DNA of 64,000 nucleotides from Flavobacterium cupreum (GTDB taxonomy: Bacteria; Bacteroidota; Bacteroidia; Flavobacteriales; Flavobacteriaceae): positions 310,001-374,000 of the forward strand of contig NZ_QWDM01000005.1 in assembly GCF_003996965.1 (NCBI RefSeq), read 5' to 3'. The notes beneath the pieces were generated by a model that was not told the DNA's origin, ran no database searches, and was given only the letters and a program-made list of their open reading frames with translations. Numbering within the stretch: the first letter of the stretch is position 1; each line of letters opens with the position of its first letter. Positions 9,395-18,729 of this stretch are shown here, piece after piece. The position numbers and the translations under genes are program-made.

Positions 9395-9774
9395 TTAATG
9401 GAAATCTTTCGGAAGTATTATTTTTACTACACTTTTTAAATTTTGATACTACCACATTGCCGGGAAAATAATGTAAGAAATCAAAGTTGGAGGAAATAAT
9501 CATTTTTTTAAAATGAAAGGAAAAATACTGTTAAAATAAAATAATTGAAAAGACTTTTAGGTGTCAAAATTCAATTTTGAAATTAATTTTGAAATTAATT
9601 TTGAGTTAAAATTGATTTGAAGATCGTTCTGAAAATTAATTCTTGAAGGATGCTGAGGCATATTTTCAGAACGCAAAGAGAAAAAACCGGTATCGATTTC
9701 ATTCAAAAGCGCATGAATTTATTCCTATAATTGAATAAAAGTAAAGGAGTGGGAGCAGCTTAGATTTTAAGTAT

Positions 9775-9811
9775 AAAAAAAGCCCTTTTGAATTTCAAAA
9801 GGGCTTTTTTT
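9775..9811. terminator. Rho-independent terminator after Bax-inhibitor gene
   Basis: AAAGCCCTTTTGAA/TTCAAAAGGGCTTT stem flanked by A and T runs, 20 bp past the stop codon at 9832 of the minus-strand gene. Confidence 0.85.
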
Positions 9812-9831
9812 ATGAGAGTATAATTAAGGAA

Positions 9832-10605
9832 TTAATCTTTGCTCGATAATTTTGAAAGTAATCTCAGGAATTCGATATAGAGCCAAACCAGTGTAATCAC
9901 TAATCCCATTGCACCGTACCATTCCATGAATTTCGGCATTTTTTGTTGTACTCCTTTTTCGATCTGGTCGAAATCCAGGAATATATTTAAGGCCGCTATG
10001 ATAATTACAAAAACGCTGATTCCAATACTCGTCATAGAATTTCCATGATGAACAGGAGTGAAGCTTGTAAACATGGATACCACCCACGAAATTAAGTAAT
10101 AGGTAGCAATCGCTAAGGTTGCAGCGATAACGACTGATCTAAACTGCTCCGTTACTTTTACAATTTTAAATTTATATAATCCCAGGCAAATTAAAAAAGT
10201 AACCAGGGTTGCTCCAACCGCATTAACAACGATTCCGGGATAACTGGCCTCAAAAATGGCAGAAATCCCACCTATAAACAGACCTTCAAACAAGGCATAA
10301 CCTGGTGCTAAATAAGGAGAAGTCTGCGGTTTGAATGCAGAAACAATAACCAGAATAAGTCCAACAATAGCACCGCCGATTGTCGGTAACATTACATTCA
10401 TTCCGTTAAAAGCCATCCACCATGTGATTAGGGATGATCCGCATAAGATTAAAAATAAAATAGCCGTCTTATTAATAGTACCCGATATGGTCATTTCCTG
10501 ATTATAATCAATAATCTGTGCGTGGTGTACTTCTTCAGCTTTTGAAACGGCATTTGATGAAAAACGCTTGTTGCTTAGAAAAGGATTTTTTGAATTGAAG
10601 TTCAT
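9832..10605 (-). CDS. Bax inhibitor-1/YccA family membrane protein
   Basis: 257 residues from the ATG at 10605 (MNFNSKNPFLSNKRF); a longer frame upstream has no membrane or motif support. After a soluble 60-residue N-terminus there are seven hydrophobic segments (for example TAILFLILCGSSLITWWMAF, VMLPTIGGAIVGLILVIVSAF, IFLDFDQIEKGVQ near the end). The F-D-F-D-x-I-E-x-G-V motif and the two Asp of the C-terminal helix are typical of the YccA/BI-1 group. Homologues conduct Ca2+/H+ or interact with FtsH; the role here is not determinable. Separated from the nuo operon by a terminator. Confidence 0.85.
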   Translation of the reverse strand: MNFNSKNPFLSNKRFSSNAVSKAEEVHHAQIIDYNQEMTISGTINKTAILFLILCGSSLITWWMAFNGMNVMLPTIGGAIVGLILVIVSAFKPQTSPYLAPGYALFEGLFIGGISAIFEASYPGIVVNAVGATLVTFLICLGLYKFKIVKVTEQFRSVVIAATLAIATYYLISWVVSMFTSFTPVHHGNSMTSIGISVFVIIIAALNIFLDFDQIEKGVQQKMPKFMEWYGAMGLVITLVWLYIEFLRLLSKLSSKD

Positions 10606-10710
10606 AGTTCTAATACTTTTAATTGTAGTCAAATATATGGAGATTTTTTGAAGTGGAATTGTTTCTGTATTTTTTTTAACATGATTTTTTCTTCTGAATA
10701 AAGGGATGTT

Positions 10711-10747
10711 AAAACAAAAATCCATCAGTGAACGCTGATGGATTTTG
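10711..10747 (-). terminator. nuo operon terminator
   Basis: On the minus strand, AAAATCCATCAG pairs with CTGATGGATTTT around a 6-base loop and is followed by a T-rich tract, about 20 bp beyond the nuoN stop. Confidence 0.8.
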
Positions 10748-10767
10748 ATATGTTGAGATTGAAATTT

Positions 10768-12159
10768 CTATTGCAGTAAATCTAAAACTAAAGAAGGGAA
10801 TAACCCTAAAGCAATATTCAAAAGGATAGAAACGATTGCAACAGCGTAAATAAGGAAAGGTTTCCCTGTGCGTGCTTCATTTGGTTCTTTGGAATACATA
10901 GCTAAAATTAATTTGAAATAATAGCCAACACTAATGATTGAGTTGATCACTGCTACGATCACCAAAGCAATATATCCGCCCTGAATGGTTTGGTTGAATA
11001 AGAATAACTTAGCGAAAAACCCTGAAAAGATTGGAATTCCGGCCATTGATAATAATGAACCTGTTAGTATAGCCGCCAACAAAGGATTTGTTTTTCCTAA
11101 TCCGTGGAAGTTGGTAACGTCTTCGTTATCCTGATTTTTGCAAACATATAAGATAACGCTGAAAGCAGCAATTCCGGCCAAAGCGTAAGCAGCAGTATAA
11201 TACAATAAAACACCTGCTGAGGTGGCAACGCTTAATAAAGTCATTAACATAAATCCTGCATGTGAAATTCCGGAGAATGCCAGCATACGTTTTACATTTA
11301 CCTGACGTAAAGCCATGATATTACCCACTGTCATAGAAGCCATCGATACAATTACAACGATTATTTCAAAAGTTCCTAACAGATCCTGATTTTCAAGTGA
11401 CGGGATTAAATTTAATGCACTTACTAATTTGTATAAAGTAGCTATAGCAATAACTTTTGCCAGCGTACTCATTAAAGCTGTTGTTAATGCAGGAGAACCT
11501 TCATAAACGTCCGGAGCCCAAAAGTGAAACGGTACGGCCGCTACTTTAAATAACATTCCGATGACTACCAAAACCATTCCGATTGGAAACCAGATTGGCA
11601 GCTCTGCAGATAAGGAACTTTCATGTATTTCAACAACGTCAAAACTTCCCATTGCCCCGTAAATCAGACAGATTCCGAATAAAATAATTCCTGACGCGAA
11701 TGACCCCATTAAGAAATACTTCATACCGGCTTCGTTACTTTTTAAGTTCAGACGATCACTTGCCGCAAGTATGTATAAGGCGATTGATAATATTTCAATT
11801 CCTAAGAAAAACATAGCCAGGTTTCCAAAAGAGACCATCGCTACACCACCAGCTAATAAAAATATTTTTATAGCAATAAAATCGGAGATTTTGGTCTGAT
11901 GATTTTCATAAAAATTATGACTTAAGGCTATCAGGAAAATAGTCAGCACAATAAATAAGGATGAAAAAGCAGTAGAGAATTTACTCACCTCAATCATATT
12001 ATTGTAATAACTTCCTGTCGAACCGAATTCATAAAAATTAAGTGCCAAAACTCCCAAAAGTCCAACAATGGTAAAAGGAACAATGGCTTTCCTTAAATTA
12101 AGAATTTCAAACAATAGGCAGAAAATACCCAATCCCGTTATAGCTATTAATGTATTCAT
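10768..12159 (-). CDS. nuoN: NADH-quinone oxidoreductase subunit N
   Basis: 463 residues, last gene of the nuo operon. One of three antiporter-like proton-pumping subunits of complex I in the inner membrane. About 13-14 hydrophobic helices are visible; the core motif KVAAVPFHFWAPDVYEGSP (pump-channel Lys and the quinone-side helix) and LAFSGISHAGFMLM identify NuoN. 64 bp separate it from nuoM. Confidence 0.97.
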   Translation of the reverse strand: MNTLIAITGLGIFCLLFEILNLRKAIVPFTIVGLLGVLALNFYEFGSTGSYYNNMIEVSKFSTAFSSLFIVLTIFLIALSHNFYENHQTKISDFIAIKIFLLAGGVAMVSFGNLAMFFLGIEILSIALYILAASDRLNLKSNEAGMKYFLMGSFASGIILFGICLIYGAMGSFDVVEIHESSLSAELPIWFPIGMVLVVIGMLFKVAAVPFHFWAPDVYEGSPALTTALMSTLAKVIAIATLYKLVSALNLIPSLENQDLLGTFEIIVVIVSMASMTVGNIMALRQVNVKRMLAFSGISHAGFMLMTLLSVATSAGVLLYYTAAYALAGIAAFSVILYVCKNQDNEDVTNFHGLGKTNPLLAAILTGSLLSMAGIPIFSGFFAKLFLFNQTIQGGYIALVIVAVINSIISVGYYFKLILAMYSKEPNEARTGKPFLIYAVAIVSILLNIALGLFPSLVLDLLQ

Positions 12160-12223
12160 TTTTGTTTTTTTGATTTAGGAAATCTAAAACTAATGATGCC
12201 CTAATTTATTTTTATTTAAAATA

Positions 12224-13663
12224 TTAATTTTTATTGATAACGTTTAAAATAGTCTCTAAACTTGGCGTGATCAAATCTGTAATTGGCTTTGGATAGAATC
12301 CGAAGAAAATCAAAACAGCAATAATCGCAACCAGAGAAATTCCTTCATTAACAGAAACATCCGCAAATGTTTTTGAATTGGCGTCTCCCAACATTACATT
12401 CTGGAACATCTTAAGCATATAATACGCTCCAAGGATAATAGTGGTTCCGCCTAAAATTGCGAACCATATATTAATTTGTGAAAGACTATATAAAACGGTG
12501 AATTCTCCAACAAAATTAAAAGTACTTGGCAAGGCAACAGAGGCCAGCACTAAAATTAAAAACATTGAAGTAAATTTCGGAGACTGAATACGAATACCGC
12601 CCAATTCAGAAATTTCCCTTGTTTCAAATCTTCTGAAGATGATTTCAGCAGCATAGAATAATCCCACTACAACAAAACCGTGAGCAATCATTTGCAGCAC
12701 CGCTCCACGCAAGCCATCAATGGTTAAGGTATAAGTTCCGGCAGCTATTAATCCAACGTGAGCCAAAGAAGAATACGCTAATAATTTCTTAAGGTCTTTT
12801 TGTCTCAAGGCTACGATAGAACCATAGATTACACCGGCAATTCCTAAAGCAATAAAAATATTCATATATTCTTTTGCCGCAAGAGAAGCAATTGGCAATT
12901 GCCAACGGATTACACTGTACAATCCCATTTTTAGCATAATACCGGATAAAAGCATGGTTCCAACAGTTGGTGCTTTTTGGTATACGCTTGCCTGCCACGT
13001 ATGGAAAGGAATAATCGGAATTTTAATTGCATAGGCTAAGAAGAAAGCCAGGAAGATCCAAAGCTGTTCTGTTGCGGATAAATTCAATTTATATAAATCC
13101 TCAATCAGGAAGCTTCCTGCTTTTTGATATAAGTAAATGAAAGCAACCAACATAAACAGGGAACCTGCCAGTGTATAAATAAAGAATTTAACCACTGCTT
13201 TTCTGCGTTCCTCAGCATCTCCGTTACCCCAGATGAGCGCAATAAAATAAATTGGAATAAGAGCTAATTCCCAGAAAATATAATACAGTAAACCATCTGC
13301 TGCCAGGAAAGTTCCTGTCATAGCAAAGGCCATAAATAAAATTAAAGCATAAAACCCTTTTGCATTTTTATATTCATTTCCGAAAGAAGAGAATATAATG
13401 ACTGGAGTTAAGGCTACCGTTAACAACAACATTGCCATTGCCAATCCGTCTGCATTTAAAACAAATGAGATTTTAGGCTGGGTAATCCAGGCATTGACTA
13501 AGCTAATGTTTTCGCCCGCATTGAAATGGCTTAACAAAACCAGCGAACAGCCCAAAGCTGCTAAACTAAAGAACAAGGCTACTTTTGAAGCAAGTTTGTC
13601 ACCAACAAAATAAGTGGCAAATGCACCAATTAAAAGAATAATTAATATAAGAGAAACGTTCAT
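12224..13663 (-). CDS. nuoM: NADH-quinone oxidoreductase subunit M
   Basis: 479 residues, membrane-arm proton-pumping subunit of complex I. Shows the NuoM hallmarks FWELALIPIYFIALIWG (helix 5 Glu used in proton transfer), KIPIIPFHTWQASVYQKAP and LLAYSSLAHVGL. Sits 10 bp downstream of nuoL and is presumably translated from the same message. Confidence 0.97.
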   Translation of the reverse strand: MNVSLILIILLIGAFATYFVGDKLASKVALFFSLAALGCSLVLLSHFNAGENISLVNAWITQPKISFVLNADGLAMAMLLLTVALTPVIIFSSFGNEYKNAKGFYALILFMAFAMTGTFLAADGLLYYIFWELALIPIYFIALIWGNGDAEERRKAVVKFFIYTLAGSLFMLVAFIYLYQKAGSFLIEDLYKLNLSATEQLWIFLAFFLAYAIKIPIIPFHTWQASVYQKAPTVGTMLLSGIMLKMGLYSVIRWQLPIASLAAKEYMNIFIALGIAGVIYGSIVALRQKDLKKLLAYSSLAHVGLIAAGTYTLTIDGLRGAVLQMIAHGFVVVGLFYAAEIIFRRFETREISELGGIRIQSPKFTSMFLILVLASVALPSTFNFVGEFTVLYSLSQINIWFAILGGTTIILGAYYMLKMFQNVMLGDANSKTFADVSVNEGISLVAIIAVLIFFGFYPKPITDLITPSLETILNVINKN

Positions 13664-13673
13664 AGTTATAAAA

Positions 13674-15563
13674 TTATTGAGCTAAAAATATATAGGAAAT
13701 AATGGCGCAAAGACCCAAAACAAAAGCGAAAAGATACAATCCGATACTTCCGTTTTGTAATTTTTTACCCTGAAAACCTATTTCATTTGTTACTTTACCC
13801 AGTCCGAAAACAAGGGCAGATAAACCGGTTTCGATGTAATCCCTGAAAAATTGTGATAATACATTTACAGAGCGAACAAATACAGCGTCGTAGATTTCAT
13901 CTACATAATATTTGTTGTATAAAACCTTCGTTACTCCTGTGATATTTTCGTCAGATTCAGGAACATTATCCTGTTTGAAATATTTAATGTAAGCAATTAA
14001 AATACCTAATAACCCACCTGCAACGGCAACTCCCATCAGTGTGTATTCTGTTGTTCCTAAATGATGTTCTTCGCCAGCTACTTTTGTGAAAAGAGGAGCT
14101 AAATAGTCATTTAACCAACTGTTACCCGGTAAGCTGATTAGTCCGCCAAAAGTTGCCAATAACGCTAAAATCATTAACGGAAAAGTAATTAGACCGTCAC
14201 TTTCATGTAAATGATGTTTTTGTTCTTCAGTTCCTCTGAAATCTTTAAAGAAAGTCAGGAACATTAATCGGAACATATAAAAAGCAGTCATGATCGAAGC
14301 AATAGATCCAACCACATATAATGGAATACTGTGGTGGAAAGCGGTCATTAAAATTTCATCTTTCGAAAAGAAACCGGAGAAAAACGGAACACCTGAAATT
14401 GCCAATGATGAAACTAACATCGTCCAGAATGTGATCGGCATTGCTTTACGCAGACCCCCCATTTTACGCATATCCTGCTCGCCATGTAAACCATGAATTA
14501 CAGAACCGGAACCTAAGAATAAACAGGCCTTAAAGAAAGCATGTGTGATTACGTGGAAAACGGCTACTTCATAAGCACCAAAACCTAAAGCTAAAAACAT
14601 TAGACCTAATTGGGAAACCGTAGAGTAAGCCAATACTTTTTTAATATCTGTCTGAACCAGTCCAATGGTTGCAGCAACTAATGAAGTCACAGCTCCAATT
14701 ACAGCAATTATAGTCTGAACGTCCGGTGCTAAATCAAATACGAAATTTAAACGGGTCACCATAAAGATACCCGCTGTCACCATCGTTGCAGCGTGAATCA
14801 ACGCAGAAACCGGTGTTGGTCCTGCCATCGCATCCGGTAACCAGGTGTATAACGGAATTTGTGCAGATTTACCACAAGCACCAATAAATAAACATAAGGC
14901 AGCTAATGAAAGCAATGGAATATTTAAGGTAGTTGCTCCGGCAATTGCAGTTTTTAAAGTGGCATAATCTAAAGTCGAGAACATGGAACCAAGAATAAAC
15001 ATTCCGATCAAAAGACCTAAATCCCCGATTCTGTTCATGATGAAAGCCTTTTTCGCAGCATCATTGTAATCCTGGTTTTTGTACCAGAATCCAATTAATA
15101 AATACGAACAAAGTCCAACACCTTCCCAACCTATAAATAAAACTAATAGGTTACTTCCAATTACAAGTGTAATCATGAAAAACACGAACAAGTTTAAATA
15201 AGAGAAAAACTTATGCATATTCTCATCATCGTGCATGTAGCTGATCGAATATATATGGATCAATGATCCGATACCGGTTACAAAAAGCAACCATAGTAAT
15301 GACAACTGATCTAATAAAAATCCAAGATTAATATGAAGGTTGCTAATCTGAATCCAGTCAAATAAAGTTACCTGAATGGCTTGTTTGGTTCGTGTAATTT
15401 CAGAGAAAAAGAAAAGTGTAACAGCAAACGAAACTACTACTGCAGCCGTTCCGATGATACCGGAAACTGTTTTGCCCAAACTCTTTCCAAAGAAGACATT
15501 GATTAAAAATCCTAAAAAAGGAGCTAATACTAAAACTAAAGCTAAATTGGTATTCATTTCCAT
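13674..15563 (-). CDS. nuoL: NADH-quinone oxidoreductase subunit L
   Basis: 629 residues, the most distal pumping subunit, with the C-terminal amphipathic lateral helix that runs along the membrane arm (residues about 530-600). Motifs: GWEGVGLCSYLLIGFWY, CGKSAQIPLYTWLPDAMAGPTPVSALIHAATMVTAG and KKVLAYSTVSQLGLM. The start codon abuts the nuoK stop with no gap, consistent with translational coupling. Confidence 0.98.
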   Translation of the reverse strand: MEMNTNLALVLVLAPFLGFLINVFFGKSLGKTVSGIIGTAAVVVSFAVTLFFFSEITRTKQAIQVTLFDWIQISNLHINLGFLLDQLSLLWLLFVTGIGSLIHIYSISYMHDDENMHKFFSYLNLFVFFMITLVIGSNLLVLFIGWEGVGLCSYLLIGFWYKNQDYNDAAKKAFIMNRIGDLGLLIGMFILGSMFSTLDYATLKTAIAGATTLNIPLLSLAALCLFIGACGKSAQIPLYTWLPDAMAGPTPVSALIHAATMVTAGIFMVTRLNFVFDLAPDVQTIIAVIGAVTSLVAATIGLVQTDIKKVLAYSTVSQLGLMFLALGFGAYEVAVFHVITHAFFKACLFLGSGSVIHGLHGEQDMRKMGGLRKAMPITFWTMLVSSLAISGVPFFSGFFSKDEILMTAFHHSIPLYVVGSIASIMTAFYMFRLMFLTFFKDFRGTEEQKHHLHESDGLITFPLMILALLATFGGLISLPGNSWLNDYLAPLFTKVAGEEHHLGTTEYTLMGVAVAGGLLGILIAYIKYFKQDNVPESDENITGVTKVLYNKYYVDEIYDAVFVRSVNVLSQFFRDYIETGLSALVFGLGKVTNEIGFQGKKLQNGSIGLYLFAFVLGLCAIISYIFLAQ

Positions 15564-15884
15564 TTATCCTTTTAAATTTTTTAAATTATCGATACTAATC
15601 GAACCTAAATTTCTAAAGATCGAAACTAAAATAGCCAATCCTACTGCCACTTCAGCCGCAGCAACCGCCATCGAAAAGAAAACAAAAACTTGTCCCTGTG
15701 CATCCTGATGATAGGTTGAAAAAGCTACAAATAAAAGGTTAACCGCATTCAGCATGATTTCGATAGACATAAAAACGATAATAGCATTTCGTCTGTACAA
15801 TACACCAAAAATACCAATACAGAAAAGTACAACACTTAAAAAGATGTAATTTTCAATACCTATTTGATTTAATATATTACCCAT
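15564..15884 (-). CDS. nuoK: NADH-quinone oxidoreductase subunit K
   Basis: 106 residues, three membrane helices. Carries the conserved membrane Glu residues in [18 protein letters not shown] and in [19 protein letters not shown] that form part of the central proton path. Start overlaps the nuoJ stop by one base (TAATG). Confidence 0.97.
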   Translation of the reverse strand: MGNILNQIGIENYIFLSVVLFCIGIFGVLYRRNAIIVFMSIEIMLNAVNLLFVAFSTYHQDAQGQVFVFFSMAVAAAEVAVGLAILVSIFRNLGSISIDNLKNLKG

Positions 15885-16423
15885 TATTTATTTAATTTTT
15901 CTTTTTTAGACAATAATACAGTTCCAATCATCGCTACCAAAAGCAGGATCGATGCAAATTCAAACGGAACCATATACTCGTTCAGTAATATTTTACCCAG
16001 TACTTTTATCGATTGGAAATCCTCACCGGTAGAATCATATGCTCCGACAATAGGTTTCGAGTTGATGAAGATTGCGATTAATACAATACAAATCAGACAA
16101 AAAGAAACTATGGCGCCCAAACGTGTAATTCTGGGTCTGTGTACCTGATGGCGTTCGTTTAGATTCATTAACATAATTGTAAACAGGAACAAAATCATAA
16201 TGGCTCCGGAGTATACAATAAGATGTACGATAGCCAAAAATTGAGAGTTCAGTAATAAATAATGACCAGCAATCGAAAAGAAACAAATTACTAAATAGAT
16301 AGCACTGTGAATCGGATTTCTGCTAAAAATGGTCAGGAAAGCGGTGATCACCGTAATGAATGCTAAGAAACAAAATATAATTTGTACAGTAGTTGCGTGT
16401 GCAAAATCAGGAATATGTATCAT
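15884..16423 (-). CDS. nuoJ: NADH-quinone oxidoreductase subunit J
   Basis: 179 residues with five hydrophobic helices. The third-helix segment [19 protein letters not shown] with its pi-bulge Tyr/Gly is the NuoJ (ND6) signature. Directly follows nuoI with adjacent stop and start codons. Confidence 0.96.
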   Translation of the reverse strand: MIHIPDFAHATTVQIIFCFLAFITVITAFLTIFSRNPIHSAIYLVICFFSIAGHYLLLNSQFLAIVHLIVYSGAIMILFLFTIMLMNLNERHQVHRPRITRLGAIVSFCLICIVLIAIFINSKPIVGAYDSTGEDFQSIKVLGKILLNEYMVPFEFASILLLVAMIGTVLLSKKEKLNK

Positions 16424-16969
16424 TTAGTTAGCATTATTAAGTTGAGCATTTTTGATCGCCACGTCAAGAGGCATCACTAATCTGTCTTTACCAAAGATAA
16501 AATCTTCTCTTTCATAGCTTGACGGAACCAAAACTTTCGAAGTCGTCAGATAAATGGCATCTTTCGGACAGGCTTCTTCACATAAACCGCAAAAAATACA
16601 ACGAAGCATATTGATTTCATAAATCGATGCATATTTTTCCTCTCTGTACAAATGTTTTTCATCTGCTTTACGCTCGGCAGCTTTCATAGTGATGGCTTCA
16701 GCAGGACATGACAAAGCGCATAATCCGCAAGCCGTGCAATTCTCACGACCTTGCTCATCACGTTTCAATTGGTGCTGACCACGGTATACAGGACTCATTT
16801 CACGTACTTGTTCCGGGTAATGGATCGTCACTTTTTTTCTGAATAAGTGCTTTACCGTAATAAATAATCCTTTTACAATCGCTACAAGATACAAGCGTTC
16901 CAAAAAGGTCATCTCCTTATTGGAGACCATCTTTTTTCTACCCGATAATGATATAGTTTCTATTGACAT
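16424..16969 (-). CDS. nuoI: NADH-quinone oxidoreductase subunit I (2x 4Fe-4S)
   Basis: 181 residues, peripheral-arm ferredoxin-like subunit carrying clusters N6a and N6b. Two motifs, CTACGLCALSCPAEAI and CIFCGLCEEACPKDAI, bind the clusters. It is the first nuo gene after the ORF6N insertion, with a 120-bp spacer holding a dispersed repeat instead of the tight spacing seen elsewhere in the operon, so its expression may depend on read-through or an unseen promoter. Confidence 0.97.
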   Translation of the reverse strand: MSIETISLSGRKKMVSNKEMTFLERLYLVAIVKGLFITVKHLFRKKVTIHYPEQVREMSPVYRGQHQLKRDEQGRENCTACGLCALSCPAEAITMKAAERKADEKHLYREEKYASIYEINMLRCIFCGLCEEACPKDAIYLTTSKVLVPSSYEREDFIFGKDRLVMPLDVAIKNAQLNNAN

Positions 16970-16987
16970 TTTTTTAATTTTTATTTT

Positions 16988-17065
16988 GAAGCTTAATCCT
17001 GCTATCCGCTGTATCTTTCATTTTTTAAAGAAAAAAATAAAAGGATGCTGCTTCTGTCAGGGCTA
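16988..17065 (-). repeat. Dispersed intergenic repeat, copy 1
   Basis: On the minus strand it begins TAGCCCTGACAG, contains ATCCTTTT and ends GGATAGCAGGATTAAGCTTC. The same ends and order occur in the plus orientation at 54337-54426. It lies between the ORF6N gene and nuoI. From general knowledge this element type is frequent in Flavobacterium intergenic regions; its function is unknown. Confidence 0.75.
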
Positions 17066-17089
17066 GGGCATTTTGGTTTTTAATGAAAT

Positions 17090-17611
17090 TTATTTTTTAT
17101 AACCAATTTTAGTTCTTTCAATTTTATTTTCCTGTTTGTCCATTAACTCATCTAAATAAGTAAAGACCAGCTCAATATTTTTATCGTGATTAATTAATTT
17201 TTTCTTAATTATATCTACTTCTAATTTTAAATTCAGGTTGTCCGTTAAAAAATCTCTTAAACTTACAAAAACCTCAATAATCTTAATGCTCATCTGAGTT
17301 GCTCTTTCACTTTTCAGAACACTGGCTAATTGTAAAACACCATGCTCTGTAAAAACATAAGGTAACGAACCTCCCAGATTTTGTTTTGAAGCTATCGCAT
17401 TTTGCGACACCAGCAATTCGACTTCTGTTTCATTTAATCTGAACATAAAATGATCAGGAAATTTTGTACTATTTCTTTTTACCTGCTCTCTTAGTCTCCT
17501 TGATTCTACCTCATACAGTTCTGCAAGATCTTTGTCTAACATTACTTTTTGGTTTCTAATAAAATATATTTTATTAGTAATTACTTCATTAAGAATAATA
17601 ATTTGACTCAT
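17090..17611 (-). CDS. ORF6N domain DNA-binding protein inserted in nuo operon
   Basis: 173 residues from the ATG at 17611 (MSQIIILNEVI). An in-frame start at 17668 would place the N-terminus inside the perfect hairpin and is rejected. Residues about 8-95 are the ORF6N domain (YFIRNQKVMLDKDLAELYEV, RRLREQVKRN, FPDHFMFRL, LPYVFTEHGVLQLASVL), a KilA-N-related DNA-binding fold common in phages and mobile elements; the C-terminal third (LKLEVDIIKKKLINHDKNIELVFTYL) is a predicted coiled coil. It is not a complex I component. It sits between nuoH and nuoI, bracketed by a hairpin and a dispersed repeat. Function in bacteria is unknown; phage relatives are regulators or antirepressors. Confidence 0.85.
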   Translation of the reverse strand: MSQIIILNEVITNKIYFIRNQKVMLDKDLAELYEVESRRLREQVKRNSTKFPDHFMFRLNETEVELLVSQNAIASKQNLGGSLPYVFTEHGVLQLASVLKSERATQMSIKIIEVFVSLRDFLTDNLNLKLEVDIIKKKLINHDKNIELVFTYLDELMDKQENKIERTKIGYKK

Positions 17612-17633
17612 CTTATGGCATATAATATGTTTC

Positions 17634-17670
17634 TTTTGAAAGGTGTCGCAAAATGCGACACCTTTCAAAA
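17634..17670. repeat. Perfect 17-bp-stem palindrome between nuoH and ORF6N gene
   Basis: Bases 17634-17650 pair without mismatch with 17654-17670 around a 3-base loop (core GGTGTCGCA ... TGCGACACC). It begins 1 bp past the nuoH stop and ends 22 bp before the ORF6N start. No T-tract follows on either strand. Its core is repeated inside the ORF6N coding sequence at 17392-17412, so it may be the protein's own binding site. Confidence 0.9.
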
Positions 17671-17671
17671 T

Positions 17672-18727
17672 TTAAAAACCTAAAAAGGCTGCAATTTCAC
17701 TTCTTAAAATAACAACTCCTGTAATCATAATATTGATGATCGACAGCGGAATTAATATTTTCCATCCTAAATGCATCAATTGATCATATCTGAATCTTGG
17801 AATTGTCCAACGCACCCACATATAGAAAAATATGAAGAAGCATATTTTAACAAACAATACTGCAATTCCCAGAAGGTTAGCGGTATTTACACCCACATTT
17901 TCTACCATCCATTGCATTCCCGGATAATTGTAACCTCCGAAAAACAATACAGATATAATAGTGGCAGAGATAAACATATTGGCATATTCAGCAAATAAGT
18001 AGAATCCCATTTTCATAGACGAATATTCTGTATGATAACCTCCGATTAATTCCGATTCACATTCCGCCAAATCAAAAGGAGTTCTGTTGGTTTCTGCGAA
18101 AGCACAAATAAGGAAAATAAGGAAAGATAAAGGCTGGTAAAATACATTCCAGTTCATTCCTGCCTGTTGCTCAGAGATTTCTTTTAAGCTTAAAGTTCCG
18201 GTCATCATCAATAAAGCAATCATCGATAATCCCATGGCCACTTCATAAGAAACCATTTGAGAAGCAGCACGAACAGCTCCCATCAAAGAGAATTTATTGT
18301 TAGAAGCCCATCCACCGATCATGATGCCGTAAACTCCAACAGATACAACTCCGAAGAAATACAATAAACCAATATTGATATCCGTAGCCTGCAAAAGAAC
18401 ATCTCTTCCAAAAATATGTAAGCGATCTCCCCACGGGATTACAGCACTTGTCATTAAGGCAGTACTCATGGCAATTGCCGGTCCTACAATAAATAAAAAC
18501 TTGTTAGGGGTATTCGGGAAAAATTCTTCTTTGGAGAATAATTTCATACCATCGGCAAGAGGTTGTAATAAACCTCCCCAACCTGCACGGTTAGGTCCGA
18601 CACGGTCTTGTAAAAAAGCGGCCACTTTACGTTCAGCCCAGGTAGAATACATCGCCATAATCATTGTTACGGCAAAAACCACAACAATCACAACACTTTT
18701 TTCTATAATAAATGCACCATCTACCAT
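17672..18727 (-). CDS. nuoH: NADH-quinone oxidoreductase subunit H
   Basis: 351 residues, membrane subunit that joins the peripheral and membrane arms and forms part of the quinone chamber. Motifs: ERKVAAFLQDRVGPNRAGWGGLLQPLADG and ETNRTPFDLAECESELIGGYHTEYSSMKMG, with eight hydrophobic helices. Start lies 2 bp after the nuoG stop. Confidence 0.98.
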   Translation of the reverse strand: MVDGAFIIEKSVVIVVVFAVTMIMAMYSTWAERKVAAFLQDRVGPNRAGWGGLLQPLADGMKLFSKEEFFPNTPNKFLFIVGPAIAMSTALMTSAVIPWGDRLHIFGRDVLLQATDINIGLLYFFGVVSVGVYGIMIGGWASNNKFSLMGAVRAASQMVSYEVAMGLSMIALLMMTGTLSLKEISEQQAGMNWNVFYQPLSFLIFLICAFAETNRTPFDLAECESELIGGYHTEYSSMKMGFYLFAEYANMFISATIISVLFFGGYNYPGMQWMVENVGVNTANLLGIAVLFVKICFFIFFYMWVRWTIPRFRYDQLMHLGWKILIPLSIINIMITGVVILRSEIAAFLGF

Positions 18728-18729
18728 CG

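Larger units (their letters stand above)
9183..9774. other. Gene-free AT-rich regulatory region upstream of pectate lyase
   Basis: About 590 bp with no convincing reading frame. It contains a perfect 14-bp palindrome (9259-9272), a 13-bp inverted repeat (9358-9370 with 9382-9394) and a 12-bp direct repeat AATTTTGAAATT repeated 2.7 times at 9573-9604. The palindromes lie within 75-215 bp of the pectate lyase start. Confidence 0.6.

Noticed and set aside
9573..9604. Short direct repeats considered as a CRISPR array
   Set aside because: Repeat unit is 12 bp with no spacers and no cas gene in the window; no CRISPR array was found anywhere here despite the CHAT protease.
17612..17668. Upstream start for the ORF6N protein
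   Set aside because: Would translate through the perfect hairpin and add residues unlike the family; the ATG at 17611 begins the conserved domain properly.
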